From an uncultured Holophagaceae bacterium (GTDB taxonomy: Bacteria; Acidobacteriota; Holophagae; Holophagales; Holophagaceae), in contig CAISFO010000035.1 in assembly GCA_903884655.1 (NCBI GenBank), positions 1 to 64,000 on the forward strand: DNA of 64,000 bases, written 5' to 3'. Below the pieces are notes generated by a model. That model was not told the DNA's origin, made no database searches, and worked only from the letters and a program-made list of their open reading frames with translations. Positions 1-8,806 of this stretch are shown piece after piece (position 1 is the stretch's first letter; the number at the start of each line of letters is the position of its first letter). Both the position numbers and the translations under genes were made by a program.

Positions 1-100
1 AACACCTCGAAAGCATTGGGCTGGGGTGAAGCGCATTTTCACAGGTGCTGTGAATCCTAGCAGTAGGGAATTGACCTTCTTACTGGTGATATAGCCTATC

Positions 101-295
101 TTAAGTAAGGTTCAAGCTGCTGAACCTCACGGATTCAGGATCCGTCTTGTCGAACTTGACCTTGCCTTGGGCCGCCGGGATGTCAGGGGAAACATTCATG
201 GTGACGGCGTGCTGGAAAATACTGGGAAGGGCGTAGGCAGTGATGGGCGACAGGGCCAAAGCCACCGTCACCATGGTGATATGGGAAGTTCTCAT
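101..295 (-). CDS. small secreted hypothetical protein
   Basis: A 64-residue ORF. The start at 295 is chosen because a GGAG ribosome-binding site lies 7 bases upstream and the N-terminus from there (MRTSHITMV, then an Ala/Leu-rich stretch ending AYA) reads as a signal peptide cleaved near residue 22. An in-frame start at 382 would bury that signal. The mature part is only about 42 residues, polar, with no cysteines and no motif I recognise. Its 3' end is near the left window edge and no partner gene is visible. It could be a genuine small exported protein or the remnant of a longer one. Confidence 0.45.
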   Translation of the reverse strand: MRTSHITMVTVALALSPITAYALPSIFQHAVTMNVSPDIPAAQGKVKFDKTDPESVRFSSLNLT

Positions 296-1163
296 CTTTG
301 ATCTCCATCGGGAGTCGCCCTTGGAATCCAGGAAGTCTGGAGAGCGATCCATCTCTGATGCCTGGAGCAATTTCCGAACCATTGTCTAACAACCACTTTA
401 TTAGCCACTTCCAGAACAAGTGGCCATCGATGAGGCATCTTCCAATCAAAATGGTGGGACCCATTCAATCAACAATGCACAACTGAAGCGTCGCGACTCG
501 TCACCACCAAACCATGCCCAGCTACAGCGCCATGGTCGCCGTTGCCCGCGCTCTGACCTGGCGTCGACTTTGAAAACAAACCCTAGCGCGGCGAAGTTGG
601 GACGCGGCGACGAGGTTATGCCACGCGCGGACGCAGCAGCGCCTTACAACGCGTTTGTGGATGCGTCCTTTGGGGCCCACCATTCCGTCGCACGCCACTG
701 CTCATCTCACCGCTCCCTGCACTGTTCATGGGCGGCTGCCAGGGGCGAGGAGGGCAATGACGACCTTCGACCAGGGATGAGGACCCTGACCGAGGTGAAC
801 CTTTAAACGCGGCCCTCTCGAGCCAGCCGAAGGATCCCTGGGTCTACGGAATGTTTGACGAAGTGTATCGATGCGCCCCGCCTGGATGGCGACTCTCCGT
901 GTTCGCCGACCAGCTTTATCCGCACCCGGAAAGGTCGGGAACCGCCGCTGGGCCAGTCCTGGACTTGGTTTATCAAGGCCGGACCTCTGCTCCAGTGGGG
1001 AGGCTTCCCGCCGGGCACGCGAATCTTCTCCGTGCGTCCCACCCCGCACGAGGAATTTTCCCTCGAATCCGTAAGCTACACTGACGTCATCAATCAAGTC
1101 CCGTCGGAAGAGGGCCTTGGAACAGGTCACTTCTGGGTGGGGCACTTTGAAAAAGGGGTAGCC
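296..1163. other. 868-bp stretch without a supported gene
   Basis: No reading frame here looks like a protein. The in-frame extension of the malic enzyme back to 855 lacks family similarity, and the antisense frame (726-1256) is low-complexity. Base use between about 520 and 720 (many CGCG-type words) differs from the neighbouring genes, so it may be decayed or acquired DNA, but I recognise no transposase or repeat. The last part (about 1080-1163) should hold the malic-enzyme promoter; no convincing -35/-10 pair is visible. Confidence 0.5.
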
Positions 1164-2894
1164 ATGAAGACCTTCGCGTTGAAGCTCGACCAGCTCACGG
1201 GTGAGGACTACTACGAAATCTACACACGGGGGCGCCAGCTCCTGAATGATCCGCACCTCAACAAGGCCTCCGCCTTTACCCGCGAGGAGCGGTTGAGCCT
1301 GGGACTCGAGGGCCTACTGCGCACGGGCGTCTCCCCCATCGAAATCCAGGTGGAACGGGCCTACGAGGCCTTCTCAAGGAAAACGGATGATCTGGAGCGC
1401 TACATCTACCTCATCGGCCTTCAGGACAGGAGCGAGCCCCTCTTCTACCGCCTGCTGGTGGAACATCTCGAGGAGATGGTACCCATCGTCTACACACCGA
1501 CCGTGGGCCAGGCCTGCATGCAGATGAGCCACATCCAGCGCCGGTTCCGGGGCATCTACATCACTCCGGACAACATCGCCAACATCGACCAGATCTTCGG
1601 AAGCATCGCCCTTCCCCAGGTGAACCTGATCGTGGTGACCGATGGCGAGCGCATCCTCGGCCTCGGCGATCTGGGTTCGGACGGCATGGGCATTCCGGTC
1701 GGCAAGGTGAGCCTCTATGTGGCCGCCGGTGGTGTCCACCCCGCCGTGTGCCTGCCCATCTGCCTCGATGTGGGCACCAACAACCAGCGCCTGCTGGAGG
1801 ACCCGCTCTACCTCGGCTACCGGCAGCCCCGGCTACGGGGGGCGGAGTACGAGGAGATGGTCGAGAAATTCGTCCTTGGGGTTAGGCGCAACTTCCCCGA
1901 CACCCTGCTCCAGTGGGAGGACTTCGCCAAGCAGACGGCCTTCAAGAACCTGGACCGTTACCGTGAGCGCATCCTCTCCTTCAATGACGACATCCAGGGT
2001 ACGGGGTCCACTGCCCTGGCGGCCCTCATGACCGCCATGCGCATCAAGCAGAGCCGTTTCCAGGACGAGCGCTACGTCATCGTGGGCATGGGTCAGGCGG
2101 GCACCGGCATCGCCATGAACATCCGCGCCATGCTGAAGGCGGAGGGCCTTACCGATGAGGAAGCCCGGAAGCGCATCCTCGCCGTGGAGACGCAAGGCCT
2201 GCTGATCGAAGGCGACCCGCTGCTCGAAGGCCCTCAGGAGCCGCTGGCCCAGCGGCGGGCGGCCATCGATGGCTGGCAGCTGGATGACCCCAACCGCATC
2301 GGCCTGAAGGATGTGGTCCGCAATGCCCATCCCACGGTGCTGATCGGTGTCACGGCGCAGCCGGGTCTCTTCACTGAGGAGATACTGGCGGAAACGGCCA
2401 AGCACTGCGAACGTCCCATTGTGCTGGCGCTCTCCAACCCCACGCACAAGTGCGAGTGCACCCCTGAGGCCGTGTGGAAGGCGACGGACGGCAGAGGGCT
2501 CGTGGCCACGGGCAGTCCTTTCGCGCCCATGGACTGGCACGGGAAGAGCCTCCAGGCCTCCCAGTGCAACAACATGTATGTCTTCCCCGGGGTTGGACTT
2601 GGCGCCCTCGTCTGCAAGGCCTCCCGGGTGACCGACGGCATGTTCCTGGCTGCCAGCCGGGCCATCAGCGCCTTCGTGACCCCTGAACAGGAAGCCCTGG
2701 GACTTCTGCTGCCGGGCATGAAGGACATTCGGAAGGTCTCAGCCGAGGTGGCCAAGGCTGTGGGTATCGAGGCCCGGAATGCGGGGCTGGGACGTCTGCT
2801 AAGTGATGATCAGATCGAAGCTGTTGTCACCAAGGCCCAGTGGGCACCGGGCTACACGCCCTACCGGCCAGGGACCCTTCGCCAGGAATACTGA
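1164..2894 (+). CDS. maeA: NAD-dependent malic enzyme
   Basis: This 576-residue protein has the length of the large bacterial/eukaryotic malic enzymes that oxidatively decarboxylate malate to pyruvate in the cytoplasm. The N-terminal malic domain carries the tyrosine motif YTPTVGQAC and the segment GDLGSDGMGIPVGK. The NAD-binding domain carries FNDDIQGTGS, with the metal-binding Asp pair, and a Rossmann GMGQAGTG motif. I start at the ATG at 1164, preceded by an AAAAGGGG ribosome-binding site; this gives the usual family N-terminus, whereas the upstream extension to 855 has no similarity. It appears monocistronic and is followed by a hairpin at 2920. NAD rather than NADP use is inferred from the SfcA/MaeA-like length. 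Confidence 0.93.
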   Translation: MKTFALKLDQLTGEDYYEIYTRGRQLLNDPHLNKASAFTREERLSLGLEGLLRTGVSPIEIQVERAYEAFSRKTDDLERYIYLIGLQDRSEPLFYRLLVEHLEEMVPIVYTPTVGQACMQMSHIQRRFRGIYITPDNIANIDQIFGSIALPQVNLIVVTDGERILGLGDLGSDGMGIPVGKVSLYVAAGGVHPAVCLPICLDVGTNNQRLLEDPLYLGYRQPRLRGAEYEEMVEKFVLGVRRNFPDTLLQWEDFAKQTAFKNLDRYRERILSFNDDIQGTGSTALAALMTAMRIKQSRFQDERYVIVGMGQAGTGIAMNIRAMLKAEGLTDEEARKRILAVETQGLLIEGDPLLEGPQEPLAQRRAAIDGWQLDDPNRIGLKDVVRNAHPTVLIGVTAQPGLFTEEILAETAKHCERPIVLALSNPTHKCECTPEAVWKATDGRGLVATGSPFAPMDWHGKSLQASQCNNMYVFPGVGLGALVCKASRVTDGMFLAASRAISAFVTPEQEALGLLLPGMKDIRKVSAEVAKAVGIEARNAGLGRLLSDDQIEAVVTKAQWAPGYTPYRPGTLRQEY

Positions 2895-2919
2895 TCCCCT
2901 TTCTTCCTGAGGATGTGAG

Positions 2920-2947
2920 CCTCCACCTGCCCTCTGGCGGGTGGAGG
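2920..2947 (+). terminator. hairpin downstream of malic enzyme gene
   Basis: CCTCCACCTGCC and GGCGGGTGGAGG form a 12-bp stem (one T-G pair) with a CTCT loop, 26 bases after the malic enzyme stop. There is no clean T-run after it, so termination is only probable. Confidence 0.45.
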
Positions 2948-3083
2948 AGGATCTCCTCGCTCTCAGGGGCGGCTGTCTACGCCAGCCCTTTCCGGCCCGA
3001 CCAGAGGGGGCCGGAACGAGTGGACACCCTTCGGGGTGCCTCTTCACTTCGTCATACTCTGGGCATCCAGCCCGGGAGGCTCC

Positions 3084-3785
3084 ATGGAGCGAACGCCAAC
3101 GAGCAACGCTGGACCGGGCCTGCTCGGACCCGGCCTTTTCCGGTTCCTGAAGGACTTGAAGGCGCACAACGACCGCGACTGGTTCCAGGAAAACAAGGGG
3201 CGGTACGAAACTGAAGCCCGGGACCCCATGCTGCGCTTCATCGCGGATTTCAGTGGGCCCCTTTCCTCCCTCAGCCGACACTTCCTCGCCGACCCGAGGC
3301 CCTCGGGCGGTTCCATGTTCCGGATCTACCGCGACACGCGGTTCTCGAAGGACAAGAGCCCGTACAAGACCCACCTGGCGGCTCACTTCCCCCACCGGGC
3401 TGCGGCTGCAGGGGGCGTGCATGGACCGGGGTTCTACCTGCATCTGGAACCCGGTGGCAGCTTCGCCGGTGGCGGTCTCTGGCATCCCGAGCCTGACGCG
3501 CTGCTCAAGGTGCGACAGGCCATCGCCACCAGACCTGCGGCCTGGAAGGCCCTCCGGAAATCAGGCCTGGAGATCGAAGGCGAGGCCCTCAAGCGGGTTC
3601 CACAAGGCTTCGCAAACGACCATCCCTGCGCGGAAGATCTCAAGCTCAAGGACTTCTACACCACGTGCAGCTTCACGAATGCCCAGGTCCTCGCCCCTGA
3701 TTTTCTCGACCAGGTTGCCGGAGCCTGCCAGAGGGCAGCGCCCTTGGTCGCCTTCCTTTGCAAGGCCCTGGATCTGCCCTGGTAG
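3084..3785 (+). CDS. DUF2461 (TIGR02453-type) domain protein
   Basis: A 233-residue protein of the DUF2461 family, widespread in bacteria and without an established biochemical function. Recognisable family features are the N-terminal FRFLKDLKAHNDRDWF block, the MFRIYRDTRFSKDKSPYKT block (about residues 75-95) and the GPGFYLHLEPG block (about 115-125). The start at 3084 has a GGGAGG site five bases upstream; an upstream in-frame start at 3036 adds unrelated residues. It is a lone gene between the malic enzyme and the metallophosphoesterase operon, so context gives no clue to its role. Confidence 0.8.
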   Translation: MERTPTSNAGPGLLGPGLFRFLKDLKAHNDRDWFQENKGRYETEARDPMLRFIADFSGPLSSLSRHFLADPRPSGGSMFRIYRDTRFSKDKSPYKTHLAAHFPHRAAAAGGVHGPGFYLHLEPGGSFAGGGLWHPEPDALLKVRQAIATRPAAWKALRKSGLEIEGEALKRVPQGFANDHPCAEDLKLKDFYTTCSFTNAQVLAPDFLDQVAGACQRAAPLVAFLCKALDLPW

Positions 3786-3906
3786 ACCCCTTCGAGGTCA
3801 ATCCACCGAGCCGACATCCAATTCCCGGTTCCCGGCGTATCCATCCATGTCCCCCGGTTGCGGGCGGCTTCACCTGGATCCGGGCAAGTCCCGGGAGGAG
3901 GGCTCG

Positions 3907-4857
3907 ATGAGTTCACAGATGGATCGGCTCACGTTCATCAAGGCCATGGGCATCGGCGGGGTCGTGTATGCCACCGGCCTGCCGGGGTTCGCCGGTACCG
4001 TGGCGGCGGCAGGCTCGGCGAAAGCCTCGGATTTCTATTTCGTGCAGCTGACCGACACCCACTGGGGCTTCGAGGGGGCGAAGGCCAACCCCGATGCCAA
4101 GGGCACCTTGGGCAAGGCCATTGACGCCGTGAACGCCCTCGACCCGCAGCCGGATTTCGTCATCTTCACCGGGGATCTCACCCACATCACGGACGATCCG
4201 GTTCTCCGGCGGGCGCGCATGGCGGAGTTCAAGGCGCAGTCGGCACGCCTGCGTGCCAGGACCGTCCGCTACCTGCCCGGCGAGCATGACGCCGCGGGGG
4301 ACCACGGCGAGGCCTACCGGGAGCTGTTCGGCGCCTCGCGCTACGCCTTCGCCCACAAGGGCGTCCACTTCCTGGCCCTCGACAACGTCTCCCAGCAGGG
4401 CTCGATCCTCGGCGAGGAACAGCTTAAGTGGCTGGCCGCAGAGCTCGCTCTGGTGCCCAAGAACGAGCCACTGGTGGTGTTCGCCCACCGGCCGCTGTTC
4501 GACCTCTACCCCGACTGGGACTGGACCACCACCGACGGCCAGAAGGCCATCGACCTCCTGCTGGGACACCGCTTCGTGACGGTGTTCTACGGCCACATCC
4601 ACCAGGAGCACCACCACGTCACCGGCCACATTCCGCACCACTCGGCCACGTCGCTGATCTTCCCGCTGCCTGCACCAGGGTCCGTACCCAAGCGGGCCCC
4701 CATCCCCTGGGATCCCGCCCATCCCTACCAGGGCCTCGGCTTCCGGCAGCTCCATACGCAACCGGCCCAATTGAAGGCGGGTGATGGCCAGGGGTTCGTC
4801 GCCATCTCGGAGAAGGCCCTGGCCGACGCCATGAAGGTCGCCGGGACACCCGCATGA
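3907..4857 (+). CDS. secreted calcineurin-type metallophosphoesterase
   Basis: A 316-residue phosphohydrolase of the calcineurin-like superfamily. Metal-binding motifs occur in the family order: QLTDTHWG, FTGDLTH, GEHD (an Asn-to-Glu variant of GNHD), FAHRPL and GHIHQEHH. The N-terminus (about residues 1-38) is a hydrophobic Gly/Ala-rich signal sequence without a twin arginine, so export by Sec is likely. The start at 3907 follows a GGGAGGAG site. The stop overlaps the start of the Rieske gene in an ATGA, which indicates translational coupling. The substrate cannot be read from sequence; in some bacteria such enzymes are encoded next to Rieske proteins and sigma factors, as here. Confidence 0.85.
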   Translation: MSSQMDRLTFIKAMGIGGVVYATGLPGFAGTVAAAGSAKASDFYFVQLTDTHWGFEGAKANPDAKGTLGKAIDAVNALDPQPDFVIFTGDLTHITDDPVLRRARMAEFKAQSARLRARTVRYLPGEHDAAGDHGEAYRELFGASRYAFAHKGVHFLALDNVSQQGSILGEEQLKWLAAELALVPKNEPLVVFAHRPLFDLYPDWDWTTTDGQKAIDLLLGHRFVTVFYGHIHQEHHHVTGHIPHHSATSLIFPLPAPGSVPKRAPIPWDPAHPYQGLGFRQLHTQPAQLKAGDGQGFVAISEKALADAMKVAGTPA

Positions 4858-5336
4858 CCTCGTTGCCCAGTGCTGCCCCCGGGGATCAGCGGCTGGTGCA
4901 ACCGCGCCGGTCCTTCTGTGCCACCCTCGGCCTGCTGGCCATGACGGCCACCCTGCCGGGAACCGCCCAAGCCCCAGGGGCTCCGGAGCGACCGCCGGAT
5001 CCCCATCCGCTGAAGCTCACAGAAGCGACCCGGGAGGACATGAGCCCCGGGAAGGTCCTGGACTACCGCAGGCTGGGGGCCTTCTACTTGATGGCCGATG
5101 AACGAGGAATCTACGCCCTGTCGGCCATCTGCCAGCACCTGGGCTGCCTGGTGCTGTCCGAGGGGGCCTCGGGTTTCGGCTGTCCCTGCCATGACAGCGC
5201 CTACGACTTCCAGGGGGAGGTCACCCAGGGCCCCGCCAAGCGCCACCTCAACCACCATGCCGTGCGGGAAACCGATCCCAAGGGGCTGCTGCTGGTCGAT
5301 ATCTCCAGCACCGTGCCTCCCGAAACCCGCCTGTGA
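4854..5336 (+). CDS. Tat-exported Rieske [2Fe-2S] protein
   Basis: A 160-residue Rieske iron-sulfur protein. Box 1 is CQHLGC (residues 93-98) and box 2 CPCHDS (110-115), giving cluster ligands Cys93, His95, Cys110 and His113, with Cys98/Cys112 placed for the disulfide seen in high-potential Rieske proteins. The N-terminus (RRSF then a hydrophobic stretch ending TAQA, about residue 40) is a twin-arginine signal, fitting export of a folded cofactor protein. It overlaps the metallophosphoesterase stop by ATGA and its own stop overlaps a possible GTG start of the sigma factor gene. No cytochrome b gene is adjacent, so this is not a standard bc1 subunit; an electron carrier or sensory role is possible. 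Confidence 0.88.
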   Translation: MTSLPSAAPGDQRLVQPRRSFCATLGLLAMTATLPGTAQAPGAPERPPDPHPLKLTEATREDMSPGKVLDYRRLGAFYLMADERGIYALSAICQHLGCLVLSEGASGFGCPCHDSAYDFQGEVTQGPAKRHLNHHAVRETDPKGLLLVDISSTVPPETRL

Positions 5337-5398
5337 CCCAGCTGCCTGGCCTCCAGGCCCTGGCCAGATGGCCCGGTCAGGACGAGGATGGAACCATC

Positions 5399-6457
5399 AT
5401 GGCCGCCGAAGCCCGCCCACCTGCCGCCCTCAACCCTGGAGAGGACGACGAGTCGCTGCTCCGGCGGATCCGCGAGGGCCAGGAGGAGGCCCTCCAGCAG
5501 CTGCATCAGCGCTACGCACCCCTGGTCTTCCACCTGGCCTGCCGCTCACTGGACCGGGCCGCTGCGGAAGAGATCGTCCAGGACACCTTCCTGGCGGTCT
5601 GGCGCAGGGCCCGCGATTTCGACCCCTCGCGGGGCTCCTTCCGCACCTGGCTCCTGAGCATCGGCCACCACCGGATGCTGGATGAACTCCGGACCCGCGC
5701 TCGGCGGCCCCAGATGTCTGGCGAGGCGCTGCTGGACCAGTGGGCCCTGTCGGCGGATGATCCGCTTCCCGATGAAGCCCTCTGGCGAGAGTATCGACGG
5801 GAGGTCGTGAGCGAGGCTGTGGCGGCGCTTCCCGAACCGCAGAGGGCCGCGCTCAGGCTGGCCTTCTTCGCCGACTTGTCCCACGAGGAAGTGGCCCGGA
5901 CGCTCAAGGTGCCGCTGGGCACTGCCAAGACGCGGATCCGCAGCGGCTTGAGGCGGCTGGAACGCCACCTCGGCGGCCTGGTGGCCCTGGTGACCGTGGC
6001 AGTCGTGGGTGTGGGCGCCTGGACCTACCGGCGGCATGCGGACCGGGATCTCACGTCGGACCGCGCCCTTCATCTCCTGGCGGACAGTCACACCCGGGCC
6101 TTGCGCCTGGTTCCTGCCGGTTCAAGCTCTCCCGGGGAGGCCGGCATCCACGCCACCTTCCGGGGTGCGCCCGGGGCCGATCTCGCGGTGCTCACCCTGA
6201 CCCGCTTCCCGCAGCTGGCACCGGGCGAACATCACGTGCTTTGGATCCGGACCAGCCAGGGGTGGCGCCACCAGGATCTGGTCGCTCCCGATGGGGAAGG
6301 GAAGTCGCTCCAGGTTCTGGAGACGCCATGGCTCAGGAAGGACTGGCCCCTGGAGCTTCGCATCAGTCGGGAGCGCCACCAGGTGGAACAGCCCTCGGGT
6401 CCAATGCTCGTCGAATGGCGTGAATCAGCGAGTCCGAATCAGCCCGCGTTGCCCTGA
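5399..6457 (+). CDS. ECF sigma factor fused to membrane helix and RskA-like domain
   Basis: A 352-residue hybrid. Residues about 35-100 are sigma-70 region 2 and 140-190 region 4 with the helix-turn-helix. A single hydrophobic helix follows (about 192-209), then a C-terminal region (about 215-352) resembling the extracytoplasmic domain of anti-sigma-K proteins, with an APGEHHVLWI segment. The zinc-binding anti-sigma domain that normally precedes such a helix is absent. The sigma factor is therefore probably tethered to the inner membrane with a periplasmic sensor. I chose the ATG at 5399 (GAGG upstream); a GTG at 5333 that overlaps the Rieske stop would add 22 residues. Co-transcription with the Rieske and phosphoesterase genes suggests a shared envelope or redox response. 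Confidence 0.82.
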   Translation: MAAEARPPAALNPGEDDESLLRRIREGQEEALQQLHQRYAPLVFHLACRSLDRAAAEEIVQDTFLAVWRRARDFDPSRGSFRTWLLSIGHHRMLDELRTRARRPQMSGEALLDQWALSADDPLPDEALWREYRREVVSEAVAALPEPQRAALRLAFFADLSHEEVARTLKVPLGTAKTRIRSGLRRLERHLGGLVALVTVAVVGVGAWTYRRHADRDLTSDRALHLLADSHTRALRLVPAGSSSPGEAGIHATFRGAPGADLAVLTLTRFPQLAPGEHHVLWIRTSQGWRHQDLVAPDGEGKSLQVLETPWLRKDWPLELRISRERHQVEQPSGPMLVEWRESASPNQPALP

Positions 6458-7485
6458 GCGGCCCGGGAGGAACGGAGCACCGTCCGGAAAACCTCCTCCA
6501 CGCCCTGGGCATCCAGGCCAACCTCCCTGGCCCAGGCCCGGCGGGCCTGCAGCTGCGCGGCTTCCCGTTCAGGGTCGTGGATGGGGAGGTGCAGTTCGGC
6601 CTTGGCCCGACCCGCCCAGAGCACCAGTTCGGTGCGGCGCGAGAGCAGGCTCACCAGTTCCCGGTCCAGCTCGTCGATGTGATCCCGGACTTCCTGCAGA
6701 GCCGGTGACCTGGTGCCGAGACCGGGGATGGCCAGCTGCTCGCCGCCGCCGGTCTCGGCGGCCTCCGCGAGGCTCTTGTGGATGGCGGACAGGGCCTCCA
6801 GCAGTCCCTCCCGGGCCCCGGCCGCGAAGGGATTCTCGTTCTGCAAGGCTGCGAAAAGGTGCCCCGCGTCTTCCCGAACGGATTCGAGCGTGTGGGCGAT
6901 GGCGTGGAAAGAGGGGGGCGTGAACGGCAGGTCCGCGCCTGCGCCCACCGCCATCAGACCCTTGGCGATGAAGAACGTGAGGGCATGGGTGGTGGCCATC
7001 ACCCGATCGTGGTCCTCGGCGCTCTGGCGCAACACCTCACAGCCCAGGCTCCGGAACAGCTGTTCCGTCCGATCCGCAGCTCCGGGATGTCGAGGGGAGG
7101 AGCAGAGCACCACTCGAAGGGGTCGCTCGGCTCGCGCCAGGCTCACGGGCCCGAAGAGGGGATGGGTGCCGGCATGGGGGATGGCAGCGCCCAGATGCTC
7201 CTCCAGCAGCGCGCAGGGCCCCACTTTCACGCTGCCCACGTCCAGGACCAGATGCTGCGGGCCCAAGTGGGGCCTTAGGCTCTTCAGCACGCCTTCCAAG
7301 GTCTGCAGGGGCACCGCCAACACCAGGACCTCGTTCGCTTTGACCAGGTCCACGGGGCTGGCCGCGCGGTGATCCTGTGGCACCTCGGCGACCGGATCCC
7401 AGGCCTGGTAGGCATGCCCGGCCTGGAGAATCAGCGTGCCCAGCGCCCCCCCGAAGCGGCCATAGCCCAGGATGCCGATGTTCAT
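6439..7485 (-). CDS. tyrA: prephenate dehydrogenase with C-terminal chorismate mutase
   Basis: A 348-residue bifunctional enzyme of tyrosine synthesis. Residues 1 to about 250 form a prephenate dehydrogenase: Rossmann motif GYGRFGGALG, a THPLFGP substrate-site block and a helical dimerisation domain. Residues about 263-348 form an AroQ-type chorismate mutase, with Arg in the first helix, Lys in GRAK and the DPERE segment matching the active-site pattern. In the E. coli T-protein the mutase is at the N-terminus, so the domain order is reversed. The start at 7485 is preferred because GGTGGAG lies at the right distance; the GTG at 7497 falls within that site. It converges with the sigma gene and overlaps it by 19 bases. 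Confidence 0.88.
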   Translation of the reverse strand: MNIGILGYGRFGGALGTLILQAGHAYQAWDPVAEVPQDHRAASPVDLVKANEVLVLAVPLQTLEGVLKSLRPHLGPQHLVLDVGSVKVGPCALLEEHLGAAIPHAGTHPLFGPVSLARAERPLRVVLCSSPRHPGAADRTEQLFRSLGCEVLRQSAEDHDRVMATTHALTFFIAKGLMAVGAGADLPFTPPSFHAIAHTLESVREDAGHLFAALQNENPFAAGAREGLLEALSAIHKSLAEAAETGGGEQLAIPGLGTRSPALQEVRDHIDELDRELVSLLSRRTELVLWAGRAKAELHLPIHDPEREAAQLQARRAWAREVGLDAQGVEEVFRTVLRSSRAAQGNAG

Positions 7486-7526
7486 GGGACGCTCCACCGA
7501 TAAGACGCCATGCTACCGCAGGCGGC

Positions 7527-8009
7527 TCACAGCATCCGCTCCCAGAAACCCACATCCACCCAGGCCCCGAACTTCCAGCCCGCTTCCTTCATGTGGCCGA
7601 CCTTCTGGAATCCCAGTTTTTCGTGCAGGCGGACGCTGGGCTCGTTGGGCAGTGCAAGGCAGCCCAGGGCCGAGTGGAACCCCTGCGCCTTGAGTTCCAC
7701 CATCAGTGTCTCGTAGAGCTTCGACCCGATACCCTTTCCCTGCCCGCCCGGGCCGAGGTAGACGGTCGTCTCCACCGCAAAGCGATAGGCATGGCGCGTC
7801 CGCCAGGTCGATCCATAGGCGTAGCCCAGCACAACGCCCTGCTCTTCCCAGACGATCCAGGGAAAGGTGGCCGTCACTCTGGCGATGCGGGCAGCCATCT
7901 CCTCGGCCGTCACTTGCTCTTCCTCGAAGGTGATGGTGGTATCCCGGATGAAGGGGTTGTAGATGTCGGCCAGGGTTGGCGCGTCGGACTGCTGCACGGG
8001 GCGGATCAT
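7527..8009 (-). CDS. GNAT N-acetyltransferase (phosphinothricin/methionine sulfoximine type)
   Basis: A 160-residue Gcn5-related acetyltransferase. The N-terminal MIRPVQQSDAPTLADIYN block, the central TTVYLGP strand and the acetyl-CoA pyrophosphate loop GGQGKGIGSKL identify the subfamily that includes phosphinothricin and methionine sulfoximine acetyltransferases. The late NEPSVRLHEKLGF block is also typical. The start at 8009 has GGAGG eight bases upstream. It overlaps the stop of the upstream DUF6544-like gene (ATGA), so the two are co-transcribed. The actual amine substrate is unknown; such enzymes often acetylate amino-acid analogues. Confidence 0.85.
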   Translation of the reverse strand: MIRPVQQSDAPTLADIYNPFIRDTTITFEEEQVTAEEMAARIARVTATFPWIVWEEQGVVLGYAYGSTWRTRHAYRFAVETTVYLGPGGQGKGIGSKLYETLMVELKAQGFHSALGCLALPNEPSVRLHEKLGFQKVGHMKEAGWKFGAWVDVGFWERML

Positions 8010-8806
8010 GGCGTTCCTCCAACGGAGGGGCACCCGAGGTTGTAGGTGATGTCCTCCACTTCGAAGCGGGCATAGGGGAAGGGTCCCCCCGGTTCGGCCC
8101 AGACCGCGTCGCCCCTGGCCATGAGGCGGAGTCCGGCAACTTCCTGGTATTCGCACACCGGCGTGGACCAGGGGTACTTCACATAGGCTTTGCCATCCGC
8201 TGACTGGTAGCGATCCCCGGACAGGTAGTTCACCAGATCCCCGTCGGCATTGAAGGTCAGGTCCGCTGCCACGGTGCGTCCCTGATGGTGGAAGGTTCCT
8301 CTGAGGGTCTTCTCATCGATTTCCAGCCATTGAATGTCGGCCTCCAGCAGGGCCGCGGGGTCCAGCAGGCAGAGGTCGTTGAAGAAGGTGACGGTCTCAC
8401 CCTGGTCCATCTCTGGGCCCCTGGCGTCCACCACCTGGAAGAGCGAGGCCACACGCACCTGCATGGTGGCCGTGGGACCCACAAAGCGGTGGAAGGCCTC
8501 GAAGGGAAGACCCAGGTAGGACGCCTTCATCAGGAACAGGCGGGCGGGTTCGGGCCCCAGAAAGGTGTGCTGCTCGGCCCGGATCCTCATCCAGCCAGAG
8601 CCGTGGCTGCGGCGAATCTCACCGCGGAATCGGGCCCGGAAATTCTGAGTCCGGGGCCTGCCCACCACACCGACCCTCCGGAGGTAGGCCTGCAGCAGCC
8701 GCGGCAGACCGTCCAGGTCCCGATCCAAGAGCAATCTTTCGGGCTGCAGCCGCTTCAGGCCGTCGGTGACGTCGCGTTCGTAGCGGGCTCTGAATCCGGG
8801 CTTCAT
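8006..8806 (-). CDS. conserved hypothetical protein (DUF6544/DUF6920-like)
   Basis: A 266-residue protein without signal peptide or membrane segment. It resembles bacterial proteins annotated as DUF6544 or DUF6920, with the RTQNFRARFRGEIR block near residue 55, a WMRIRAEQ strand, and a central FNDLCLLDPAALL block followed by a beta-rich C-terminus. The family has a lipocalin/LolA-like beta character by eye, but no function is established. The start at 8806 has an AGGAGG site; the next gene starts inside its stop codon. I assign the family with moderate confidence only. Confidence 0.65.
   Translation of the reverse strand: MKPGFRARYERDVTDGLKRLQPERLLLDRDLDGLPRLLQAYLRRVGVVGRPRTQNFRARFRGEIRRSHGSGWMRIRAEQHTFLGPEPARLFLMKASYLGLPFEAFHRFVGPTATMQVRVASLFQVVDARGPEMDQGETVTFFNDLCLLDPAALLEADIQWLEIDEKTLRGTFHHQGRTVAADLTFNADGDLVNYLSGDRYQSADGKAYVKYPWSTPVCEYQEVAGLRLMARGDAVWAEPGGPFPYARFEVEDITYNLGCPSVGGTP

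Noticed and set aside
520-760. Decayed transposase before the malic enzyme
   Set aside because: Base use is different from neighbours, but I could not find inverted repeats, a DDE pattern or a recognisable frame in any phase.
855-1163. Upstream extension of the malic enzyme to 855
   Set aside because: The added 103 residues have no family similarity, and the ATG at 1164 has a good ribosome-binding site and the correct N-terminus.
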